From Paenibacillus gyeongsangnamensis (GTDB lineage Bacteria > Bacillota > Bacilli > Paenibacillales > NBRC-103111), in NCBI RefSeq assembly GCF_027533625.1, contig NZ_JAQAGZ010000007.1:1-64000 (forward strand): a DNA stretch of 64,000 nucleotides. The letters run 5' to 3'. Under the pieces are notes generated by a model. It was not told the origin of the DNA. It ran no database searches and was given only the letters and a program-made list of their open reading frames with translations. The position numbers and the translations under genes were made by a program. Shown in pieces: positions 45,393 through 53,441 of this stretch; within the stretch, counting starts at the first letter, position 1; each line of letters opens with the position of its first letter.

Positions 45393-46523
45393 TCAGATAA
45401 CGGATACGCTGCGTCCCTGGTAGGTATGACTGAAGTCATTCACCAAACCGATGATATACCGGACTTCTTCCTGACTGAAATGGGGACCTATGGGCAAACT
45501 GAGCACTTCCTGATGAAGACGCTCGGTCAAGGGCAGGCTCCCCTCGCCCATTCCCATGTCCTTATATGCACCCTGCAGATGCGGAGGTATAGGGTAATGA
45601 ATGGTCGTCTTCACGCCATGCCCGTCCAAAAATTGCTGTAGCCGGTCACGCTCGGGATGACGAATGACGAAGAGATGCCACACCGGGTCCGCCCATTCCG
45701 GGACATGGGGAACAATCAGATCTCCCGCTTCCAGACCGATTAGATAGGCGCTTGCGATCGCTTTACGTCTTGCGTTCCAATCTTCCAAATATCGTAATTT
45801 CACACGCAGCACAGCTGCCTGAATTTCATCCAGCCTGCTGTTTACCCCCTGAAGCTCATGCACATACTTGACTCTCGAGCCATAATTCCTTAGCGCGCGA
45901 ATTTGTTCGGCCAGCTTATCGTCATTGGTCGTTACCGCCCCGCCGTCTCCGAATGCGCCGAGATTTTTGCCCGGGTAAAAGCTCCATCCGGTCGCAGCTC
46001 CGAAGGTGCCTGTTCTTTTCCCTTTATAGTAACTGCCGTGGGCTTGAGCCGCATCTTCAATGACGACCAGCCCATGACGTTCGGCAATGTCCATAATGGG
46101 ATCCATATCGGAAGGCTGGCCATAAAGATGGACGGGAAGGATCGCCTTCGTCTTACTCCCGATCTTTCCTTCGATACCATTCGGATCCATATTATAAGTG
46201 GCGGGATCCGGTTCTACAGGCACAGGACGGGCACCTGCATAGGAAATAGCCAGCCAAGAAGCGATAAACGTGTTGCTCGGAACAAGAACCTCATCCCCTT
46301 CTCCGATTCCCGCCGCCCGTAAAGCAATAGTCAACGCATCCAATCCGTTCCCGACACCGATACAATGCTTCACCCCAATGAAGCGGGCAAATTCTTCCTC
46401 GAAGGCGGTAATTTCTTCGCCCAGTAAATACCAGCCGCGGTCAAGAACCGCCATGACGGCAGCGTCGATCTCGCTCTTTAATTCATCATAGGTCGGCTTT
46501 AACTCAAGAAAAGGTATATTCAC
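45393..46523 (-). CDS. DegT/DnrJ/EryC1-type sugar 3-aminotransferase (FdtB/QdtB-like)
   Basis: A 376-residue PLP aminotransferase. It has [22 protein letters not shown] and the PLP lysine in [12 protein letters not shown]. The sequence resembles enzymes making dTDP-3-amino-3,6-dideoxyhexoses. Its gene overlaps that of the 3,4-ketoisomerase by 20 bases, which supports action at C3. Whether the product is Fuc3N, Qui3N or another isomer depends on the ketoisomerase and cannot be told here. Confidence 0.9.
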   Translation of the reverse strand: MNIPFLELKPTYDELKSEIDAAVMAVLDRGWYLLGEEITAFEEEFARFIGVKHCIGVGNGLDALTIALRAAGIGEGDEVLVPSNTFIASWLAISYAGARPVPVEPDPATYNMDPNGIEGKIGSKTKAILPVHLYGQPSDMDPIMDIAERHGLVVIEDAAQAHGSYYKGKRTGTFGAATGWSFYPGKNLGAFGDGGAVTTNDDKLAEQIRALRNYGSRVKYVHELQGVNSRLDEIQAAVLRVKLRYLEDWNARRKAIASAYLIGLEAGDLIVPHVPEWADPVWHLFVIRHPERDRLQQFLDGHGVKTTIHYPIPPHLQGAYKDMGMGEGSLPLTERLHQEVLSLPIGPHFSQEEVRYIIGLVNDFSHTYQGRSVSVI

Positions 46524-46944
46524 GGGCCGGCTCTCCTTTTTTTCCGTTTACATGTTCAATAAATTCATCGTAGTTTCTGAAATAATCATTTTCGTCGTAC
46601 GGTTCGGAAGCCAATACGAGACAGAAGGAACCAGCAGAGAAATTCTCCAGATCCCTCCAAAGCAGCCTTGGCAAATATAACCCGCAGTGGGAACGATTTA
46701 AGTGGAAGGTTTGGCGGTTTTTTCCATCATCCAAGACCACGTCAAAGCTGCCGGAAGCTGCAATGATCAACTGCTGCAAATTTTTATGGGCATGTGAACC
46801 GCGCTTTTCTCCGGCACCAATATCATAAAGGTAATATACCCGGCGTACTTCAAAAGGGATATGCTTATTCTCAATGAAAGTAAGACTGCCCCGAGAATCC
46901 GAAATTTTCGGTAACTCGACGAGCTTCACTTGTTCGAGCCCCAC
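46504..46944 (-). CDS. dTDP-4-keto-6-deoxyglucose 3,4-ketoisomerase (FdtA/QdtA-like)
   Basis: A 146-residue cupin of the WxcM-like family. It shows [35 protein letters not shown] with paired histidines and [15 protein letters not shown]. It moves the keto group from C4 to C3, preparing for amination. Length and motifs fit the family. Confidence 0.9.
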   Translation of the reverse strand: MGLEQVKLVELPKISDSRGSLTFIENKHIPFEVRRVYYLYDIGAGEKRGSHAHKNLQQLIIAASGSFDVVLDDGKNRQTFHLNRSHCGLYLPRLLWRDLENFSAGSFCLVLASEPYDENDYFRNYDEFIEHVNGKKGEPAREYTFS

Positions 46945-46958
46945 GGTTTCACTCCCCC

Positions 46959-48158
46959 TTAAACCATCATCGTTTCAATATCTTTCATGGACATTCTGAT
47001 AGCTAAAGATTTCTTAAGCGGAGTATTCATCATCATCCAATACACCGTCCGGCGAGTTAATCTCCCGGAGAAGGAAGTAGCCATTAGGAACTTTTCTTGC
47101 GAACTCTGAAGCTTGTACAACGATTTCACTTCTTGAAACCGGTTTTGCTGGAAGCTATGCAACACGCTGGAGTCTACGACGTCACGGTGAAGGTGGCCTT
47201 TAATCATCTGGCAGAGAATGATGGCATCCTTTAATGCTTGGGTCACGCCTTGTCCCGCAATCGGCCCTATCGTATGTGCCGCATCGCCGATCAAGACCAA
47301 TCCTTCCTTGTACCATTTGGTCGCCAGTGCCCCAGTAACCGGAAGCTGTTGAAAATCCGACCAAGAATTCAAAGCTTGATCCAATTCCAATTTTGCTTCG
47401 GGTATTGCATTTTTCAGCCGTTGGACCAAAGTATTCAGTCCTTTTTCGCGCAGCGTCTTTAAGCCGCCTTTCGGCATATCTATCCCTAACTGCAGTTGAT
47501 TGGGATAGATAGGCATCGTAATGAGATAACCGCCTTCATGAATTCTGATTTCAATTTTTTCTTCCCAGTCTTTCGGTCTTTGGAATTTCGTCCACAGCAC
47601 ATCCATTTGAAAGGGATGCTTGTAAGTTGGAAATCCGGCAAGCTTCCGCATATGCGAACTCCGGCCGTCGGCACCTACAACCAGCTTGCTCTTGATTTCC
47701 AATGGCTTTCCTTCCGGCGACTCTACGGATACCCCGTATACCTTACCGCTATGTTCCAAAATACGTGCGGGGGCAAACCCTTTTTTTAGAACAAAACCTT
47801 CGAATTTCATGCACTCGTCCAGCATGAGCGGCAGCGCGTAAGCCTGAGATACGTTGAGCCCCGATCGGAACTTGCCCGGTAACTCCTCAAAGGAGAACTT
47901 CAAGATGAGCTTTCCCTTCTCGAGAATACAGAAATCCTTTATCGTTTCGCCCCTCTCCTGCATCGCATTCAATAGGCCCAGCTTATCTAAAAGTTGCAAG
48001 GCGCCGGGCTGAAGAAACTCACCGCGGAATTCTCTCTCAAAATTTTGAGACCTCTCAACCAACACAACACGGAAGCCCTCTCTTAATAAAAGAAGTGATA
48101 AGAGCATCCCTGCCGGACCCGCACCGATCACGCAAACGTCCGTTTCCAATGTACTCAA
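46959..48158 (-). CDS. FAD-dependent aromatic-type monooxygenase
   Basis: A group A flavin hydroxylase of about 399 residues. It has CVIGAGPAGMLLSLLLLREG, VGADGRSSHMR and LIGDAAHTIGPIAGQG. TTG 48158 is preferred because GGAGGGG precedes it; the frame opens at 48179. The nearest relatives by motif are PHBH- and UbiH-like hydroxylases. It might hydroxylate an aminobenzoate part or epoxidise the polyene. It is the first gene of the sugar operon, downstream of an operator-bearing promoter. Confidence 0.88.
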   Translation of the reverse strand: MSTLETDVCVIGAGPAGMLLSLLLLREGFRVVLVERSQNFEREFRGEFLQPGALQLLDKLGLLNAMQERGETIKDFCILEKGKLILKFSFEELPGKFRSGLNVSQAYALPLMLDECMKFEGFVLKKGFAPARILEHSGKVYGVSVESPEGKPLEIKSKLVVGADGRSSHMRKLAGFPTYKHPFQMDVLWTKFQRPKDWEEKIEIRIHEGGYLITMPIYPNQLQLGIDMPKGGLKTLREKGLNTLVQRLKNAIPEAKLELDQALNSWSDFQQLPVTGALATKWYKEGLVLIGDAAHTIGPIAGQGVTQALKDAIILCQMIKGHLHRDVVDSSVLHSFQQNRFQEVKSLYKLQSSQEKFLMATSFSGRLTRRTVYWMMMNTPLKKSLAIRMSMKDIETMMV

Positions 48159-48249
48159 CCGTACCCCTCCATCCCACATGATCTTAGACTCCTTATTTCA
48201 TACGAAGGACTTAAATTGATACTGGAGCTCCACGTTCAACTATGACTTA

Positions 48250-48278
48250 AAACTAAACTAATAAGATTAGTATGTCAA
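48250..48278 (-). promoter_or_regulatory. promoter with embedded operator, monooxygenase/sugar operon
   Basis: On the minus strand TTGACA (48278-48273), 17 bp, then TAGTTT (48255-48250). The spacer contains the palindrome ACTAATnnnATTAGT at 48257-48271. The TTGACA-operator junction is nearly the same as in the ligase promoter at 4865-4893. Confidence 0.75.
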
Positions 48279-48311
48279 TGACTTTAAAATACATAAATAA
48301 ATACTTTACAT

Positions 48312-48341
48312 TTGACAAACTAATTTAATTAGTTTTAGTAT
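48312..48341 (+). promoter_or_regulatory. promoter with embedded operator, ABC exporter operon
   Basis: TTGACA (48312-48317), 18 bp and TAGTAT (48336-48341) precede the ABC gene. ACTAATTTAATTAGT (48319-48333) occupies the spacer. It is 62 bp from the site controlling the divergent sugar operon. Confidence 0.75.
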
Positions 48342-48399
48342 AAGGCGTAGTCATAAATGCGGTTTCATATAGGAACCGATATGAGAAAGGGGACAAAGC

Positions 48400-49353
48400 A
48401 TGTCAAATATCGTGTATGAAATCATTGATCTTCAAAAAACATACAGTAAGGGCAAGAAAGTCGCCAATGAGGGGATCAACCTCCATGTGTTTTCCGGGGA
48501 AATTCTCGGACTCTTAGGTCCCAATGGCGCAGGAAAATCAACTCTTGTAAAACAAATGGTCGGGCAGCTAAAACCAACGAAAGGCACTATCTCCTTGTAT
48601 GGCTTGGATGTGAGCAAGCATTCGAAACAAGTTTCAAGGCTGGTTGGGTACTACAGCCAGGAGCCTCATGCGATCTCTTCCTTGACGGTGCAAGAAGCGA
48701 TTCTGATCACGGGACGTCTGAGGGGTATGAGCAGCTCCGATGCCAAACGCGAAACTAATTATTGGCTTGACCGGCTGGAATTAGGCGAAATCCGTACGAA
48801 GCAGCTCAAGCGGATCTCGGGCGGGCAAAGAAGAATAGTCGGTCTGGCCACTACCATCATCGGAAATCAACCGGTGCTTATTTTAGACGAACCGACCAAT
48901 GAATTGGATCCGATCAAGCGTAAGCTTGTCTGGGATATCATCCGGGAACGGAACCGCGATTATGGGGCAACCATTCTGCTTGTTACCCATAATGTTTTTG
49001 AAGCGGAGCATGTAGTGGATCGCGTAGGAGTCGTCAAGGATGGCCGTCTGCTCGTGCTGGATTCCGTTGGGCCGCTAAAGAAACTCGTGGATCAAAGGCT
49101 GAAGATTGACATGTCGATCCAGCTTGGCAAACGCGCCGCAGCGGAGGCGATGCTGAACGAATGGGCGGCCGTTGAGGTCATTGGCGAGAATCAGCTGCGG
49201 ATGCTTGTGACCCGAGAAGAATTGGGACATTATTTGCAAAAAATCTCAACCAACTTGGAAGATCTAGCTTGCGAGGAATATAGAATCGTACCGCCGTCTC
49301 TGGAAGATGTATATGTTCACTTTGGTGGAAAGGGTGAAATGAAACATGCATGA
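48400..49353 (+). CDS. ABC exporter ATP-binding protein (DrrA-like)
   Basis: A 317-residue ABC ATPase. Walker A is GPNGAGKST, the signature SGGQRRIVG and Walker B LILDEPTNELDP. A C-terminal extension of about 90 residues is like that of drug exporters. It overlaps the permease gene by eight bases. Under the common operator, it is likely the main self-resistance and export system for the cluster product. Confidence 0.92.
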   Translation: MSNIVYEIIDLQKTYSKGKKVANEGINLHVFSGEILGLLGPNGAGKSTLVKQMVGQLKPTKGTISLYGLDVSKHSKQVSRLVGYYSQEPHAISSLTVQEAILITGRLRGMSSSDAKRETNYWLDRLELGEIRTKQLKRISGGQRRIVGLATTIIGNQPVLILDEPTNELDPIKRKLVWDIIRERNRDYGATILLVTHNVFEAEHVVDRVGVVKDGRLLVLDSVGPLKKLVDQRLKIDMSIQLGKRAAAEAMLNEWAAVEVIGENQLRMLVTREELGHYLQKISTNLEDLACEEYRIVPPSLEDVYVHFGGKGEMKHA

Positions 49354-50176
49354 GGCAATAAAGACTCGAGGGATTTTGTCTGATGCGGAAGCGATAGGGG
49401 CTGCCGCCGCTCCGAAAGGACTGAAGGCCGTTCTCCGGCAATTTGAAGAATTATGGTTCCTCTTGCGGGTCGAATTCGCTAATGTACGCGATTCTTGGGT
49501 ATGGTCCGTGGTGATGGTATCGCTCTTCCCTCTGATCGTCGTTTTCTTTTTGAAATTTTTCATGCTTGACCCTTCCGAGGAAGTTATGAGCCGGATCATC
49601 ACGGGGAACATGGTGTTTCCAATTATCATCATGGCGATCAACACGCTGGCTCAGGAATTGTCCGTGGCCAAGCATGCGGGGCATTTCGTATTTTACGCCT
49701 CGCTGCCAATCTCCAAAATAAATTTTATCGTCGCTAAGCTGATCAGCGGATTTCTAATGACGCTGCCTTCGGTGTTGATTATGGCCGTTCTCGGCCAACT
49801 GGTGTTCGGCATCACGCTGCACTTCAGCCCTCTCATCATCCCCGTGATCATTCTTTCGATCGGTTCTTGCGTCGGCTTCGGAATCATGATGGGATTCCTA
49901 TCCATCAATGAACAGATGACGAGTTTGCTGTCTCAACTCATCATGATGATTCTAAGCTTCATGACACCGGTGATGGTGCCGATGTCGAATCTGCCTTTAG
50001 CATTGCAATACTTGTCCTACGCCTTCCCCACCACGTACGTTGCCGATGCATTCCGCACCTTGTTTTCTACCGGTTGGGAAAGCAACGTCGGCACGGACAT
50101 GCTCGCTTTGGCCGGCTTCTTCGTCTTAACCGTCATCCTCCTCATATGGAAGATGGACTGGCGAGTGGAACGCTAG
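49346..50176 (+). CDS. ABC-2 type permease
   Basis: A 276-residue ABC-2 permease with about six membrane segments (from residue 50 onward) and a hydrophilic N-terminal tail. It partners the ATPase before it. It is the last gene of the presumed cluster. The next 170 bases contain nothing that I recognise. Confidence 0.9.
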   Translation: MHEAIKTRGILSDAEAIGAAAAPKGLKAVLRQFEELWFLLRVEFANVRDSWVWSVVMVSLFPLIVVFFLKFFMLDPSEEVMSRIITGNMVFPIIIMAINTLAQELSVAKHAGHFVFYASLPISKINFIVAKLISGFLMTLPSVLIMAVLGQLVFGITLHFSPLIIPVIILSIGSCVGFGIMMGFLSINEQMTSLLSQLIMMILSFMTPVMVPMSNLPLALQYLSYAFPTTYVADAFRTLFSTGWESNVGTDMLALAGFFVLTVILLIWKMDWRVER

Positions 50177-50352
50177 TACATAATGTCTCAGCTTGGGTTC
50201 TGGTGCATATACGGGATATTTCGCCTTGAAAGCAGATCCCTCGAAGATGGATTCCGAGCAGCAGCCCTGGGGCCGCTGCTCATGTTTATCACTAATATCT
50301 CGCAACGATCATTTTTTTGCGGGCGACACTCCCGTTCATTCTTGTATCGGCA

Positions 50353-50854
50353 TCAGATCGTCCTCTGCTTTCCGCCGACATTCGCTTGCAATATGGGCAG
50401 CAATTCTTCGATATGGCCGATTTGATAATCCGTCATGCTGCATAAACCGGCCTCGCCGATGGCAGCGACCCGCATCCCGCCACGAAGCGCCGCTTCGACC
50501 CCGGCCGCCGCATCCTCTACGACCAAGCAGCTATCCCGGCGCCCGCAATTGATCTAGCGTCTCCACAACTCCTGAGGGCAAGTCCGCTGCGGATAAAGAT
50601 TGCAGCATTTCCTTGTAATACCCGTTTTTTCGCTCGGCCAAATGTATTTTCTCCTGCTGCGAATACGTACGAACCGTCTTCTCTAAAATGATGTTCACGC
50701 AGACCATACGGCTTACACCGCGCAACCTGTCGTTTATCGTCTCGTCAAACGGTATGTCCTCCCCGTCGCACAACACCTTCCACGCCAAATAATGGTGATG
50801 ATCGGTATGCACAAGCACGCCGTCCAAATCGAAAATAACCGCTTCAATGTCCAT
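50353..50854 (-). pseudogene. pgmB: beta-phosphoglucomutase-like HAD gene with internal deletion
   Basis: ATG 50854 starts a HAD phosphatase N-terminus with AVIFDLDGVLVHTDHHHY and the cap domain, but the frame stops at 50531 after 107 residues. In the next frame, overlapping the stop, a C-terminal part begins with SCLVVEDAAAGVEAA and ends at 50353. The core between (about 60-70 residues including the SKNA and KPDPE motifs) is missing. The gene is therefore a decayed pgmB. Its place next to glycosidase genes fits disaccharide metabolism. Confidence 0.8.
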
Positions 50855-50876
50855 AGGTTCCTCCGCCTGTTCGTTC

Positions 50877-52574
50877 TTACAGTTTTGCCTCCCAGCAGCC
50901 GCAGTAAGGGTCGACAGGGCTTATGCCCATAAAATCGGATCTGCCGAGCAGCTTGTCGACAACCGCGTCAATGATCGTTTCGCTGCCCGAATAAGCGTTA
51001 ATATACGTTTGAACCCGCGGAACATCCAGCAGGTGATAAGGGCTTGCAACGGAAACGAACACGGTTGGGAGCTCCCGGACAAACCATGGGACATCTGCAG
51101 CGAGCAGCGGTTCCCAATCGATGCGCACCGTAGTCCGGTTGCTTGCCGTTTCGATGTTGGCTACGTATAGCGCCAAATCGTATCGTTCGTCCAGCTCCCC
51201 TACCCCGGTGAACACCGCCCGGAAGTCCACATTTTTTTTGTCGAAAACGGTGACGTCGAAACCTTCCGCTTTTAATCTGGCTACCATATACTGAGAAATC
51301 GGCGTACTGCGATGGCCTCCCCCGTCCCCGAGCACATATAGCAGAATGCGCTTGTGCGTTTCGACGTCAATCGGCAGCAAGTGCTGCGTATCTTTGACGA
51401 GCGTAACCGCTAGGTCCGCACATTCCTTCGCCCATTGTTTATGCTCTTCGCATTGCAATACCGCCAGCTGTTCCGGCCCCGGAACAAGCGTCCCTTCCCG
51501 CTGCTGCTTATGCAAGCCGAGAGAAGCTTTAAGCGCCAAAATGCGCGTTACCGCTTCTTCCAGTCTTTCCATCGTCAAGATCCCGCTTTCGAGACCTTTC
51601 ATCATAAAGCCGAAATCTTCCTGTATATTCTTGTTGAACAGAAACATGTCGCAGCCGGCGGCAATCGATTTCGGCACGGCAATTTCCCGCTTCTCCGCCA
51701 TCATAAAGCCGGCCATTGGCGTAGCGTCCGTGACGACTAGGCCGTTAAAGCCAAGCTGCTCTCGCAGCAGCTTTTGAATTAGTTCAGGGGCCAAGGTAGC
51801 AGGCATTAAATCCTCGTCAGAGATGCCGGGAACGAGTTTCCGCGAATATGCCGGGAGCATAATATGACCGACCATGACGGTATCGGCTCCCGCTTCGATC
51901 AGTTCCCGGTACACCATGCCGAACGACTCGTTCCACTCGTCCACCGATTGCGAATTGATCGAGGTGAGCAAATGCTGATCGCGTTCGTCCACGCCGTCAC
52001 CCGGAAAATGTTTGACCGATACGGCTACTCCGCTCTTTCTAATTCCTTCGGTATACGCTTTCGCCATCCTTGCGACTCTAGCCGGATCGGAACCGAACGT
52101 TCGAACATTCGTGATCGGATTGCGGAAATTGAGATCGATATCGACAACCGGCGCAAACGACCAATTGCAGCCGACGGCCCGTCCTTCTCTGCCGGCTACA
52201 ACCCCTAATCTATAGGCCATTTCTTCATTGTCCGTCGCCGCAACCTGCAGCTGCTTGCCGAAATAAGTGCCGTCTGAGGTTATTCCGTTGCCTCCGGACT
52301 CGAGATTAGCGGAAATGAGCAGCGGCAACTTGGAATGATCCTGCAAAAAACGGTGCACTTCCTGTATGTCCTTACCCGGACCCGGACGGAACAATACACC
52401 TCCCGGCTTTATCCCCTCAATCAACATTTTCAGCTGCTCGCGATCATCCGTCATCCCGATCGGACAAAAAAGCTGCCCGACTTTCTCCCTCACATTCATC
52501 TCAGCTAGCTTTTCTTGGACCCACTGAATATCCTCATCTTGCAAATAAAACGGTTTTGCCGCCAAGTTAATCAT
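50877..52574 (-). CDS. glycoside hydrolase family 3 (beta-N-acetylhexosaminidase-like)
   Basis: A 565-residue GH3 enzyme. Typical elements are SANLESGG, SFAPVVDID, VKHFPGDGVDERDQH and nucleophile Asp in VVTDATP. After the TIM barrel there is an alpha/beta sandwich domain. There is no signal peptide, so it acts in the cytoplasm, probably on sugars imported by the nearby ABC system. It is 22 bases from the pgmB remnant. Confidence 0.88.
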   Translation of the reverse strand: MINLAAKPFYLQDEDIQWVQEKLAEMNVREKVGQLFCPIGMTDDREQLKMLIEGIKPGGVLFRPGPGKDIQEVHRFLQDHSKLPLLISANLESGGNGITSDGTYFGKQLQVAATDNEEMAYRLGVVAGREGRAVGCNWSFAPVVDIDLNFRNPITNVRTFGSDPARVARMAKAYTEGIRKSGVAVSVKHFPGDGVDERDQHLLTSINSQSVDEWNESFGMVYRELIEAGADTVMVGHIMLPAYSRKLVPGISDEDLMPATLAPELIQKLLREQLGFNGLVVTDATPMAGFMMAEKREIAVPKSIAAGCDMFLFNKNIQEDFGFMMKGLESGILTMERLEEAVTRILALKASLGLHKQQREGTLVPGPEQLAVLQCEEHKQWAKECADLAVTLVKDTQHLLPIDVETHKRILLYVLGDGGGHRSTPISQYMVARLKAEGFDVTVFDKKNVDFRAVFTGVGELDERYDLALYVANIETASNRTTVRIDWEPLLAADVPWFVRELPTVFVSVASPYHLLDVPRVQTYINAYSGSETIIDAVVDKLLGRSDFMGISPVDPYCGCWEAKL

Positions 52575-52619
52575 GATTGTTCTCCCGCACCGATTGATTA
52601 AACAATTATCGTTTCTTGT

Positions 52620-53411
52620 TTAGTGCAAACAATATTCCTGAATTTTGCTTCGTTTCTCTGACGTTATTCCATATTCTTTTTCGAAATAAACGTCCCAGTT
52701 GCCGTATTTTTCGATTACCGCTGTGATAGCCGATTGTAAATAGTCCGCTTCGGCATTGAACACAGGCTGCAGGTTTTGCACCTGCTGCGCGTCTAATTTC
52801 CCGGATAACCGTTCAAGCATCAGCTTCATTTTCGGCCCGAGTGTCTCGTTTGTCAGCAAGTAATCTTCCATCACGACAGCATCGGGTACACCCAGCAGTT
52901 TTAAAATCAACAGCGCGCCAACACCCGTCCGGTCTTTGCCTGCAGCGCAATGATGAATGATGCCGTGCTGCTCCGGATTTCCCATCACACCGATCAGAAA
53001 GTGATAGGCGGGATTCGCAAATGGAAGCTTCGCGTACATGTCGATCATCGTGTTTTGATTCAACGCACCGCTCATGAGGTAGTCTTCCGTACGACCGCTC
53101 GCTGCCGCCGCGATCGGACTAGCCTCCAAACGGTAGTAGTCCACTCCCGCCAAAGTAGGCGTCGGGCTGCGCTCTGCTTCACTCTCACTGCGGTAATCCA
53201 GTATCGTCCGCACCTTCAAAGTTTTCAGAAACTCCAAATCTTGTTCGGTTAAGTCCCCGAGTTCATCGGACCGGAAAAACAAGCCGTATTTGACGGAACG
53301 ACCGTCTTCCGTTGGATAGCCCCCCATATCTCGGAAATTGTGTGCGCCCTCGAGAACGATTACTCTCTGTCCACGATACGCCCCATCACGTGTTGCTGAC
53401 ATAAATATCAC
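52620..53411 (-). CDS. tyrosine-protein phosphatase (IphP-like)
   Basis: A 263-residue protein with the Cx5R signature HHCAAGKDRTGVG at about residue 156 and N-terminal AHNFRDMGGYPT, as in the Y_phosphatase3 / IphP family. Start could be 53411 or ATG 53402. It lies between GH3 and GH2 genes on the same strand. Its substrate is unknown; phosphoinositide or phosphosugar activity is possible. Confidence 0.87.
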   Translation of the reverse strand: MIFMSATRDGAYRGQRVIVLEGAHNFRDMGGYPTEDGRSVKYGLFFRSDELGDLTEQDLEFLKTLKVRTILDYRSESEAERSPTPTLAGVDYYRLEASPIAAAASGRTEDYLMSGALNQNTMIDMYAKLPFANPAYHFLIGVMGNPEQHGIIHHCAAGKDRTGVGALLILKLLGVPDAVVMEDYLLTNETLGPKMKLMLERLSGKLDAQQVQNLQPVFNAEADYLQSAITAVIEKYGNWDVYFEKEYGITSEKRSKIQEYCLH

Positions 53412-53441
53412 CTCATAATATGTACGGGTTTTTAATATCGT

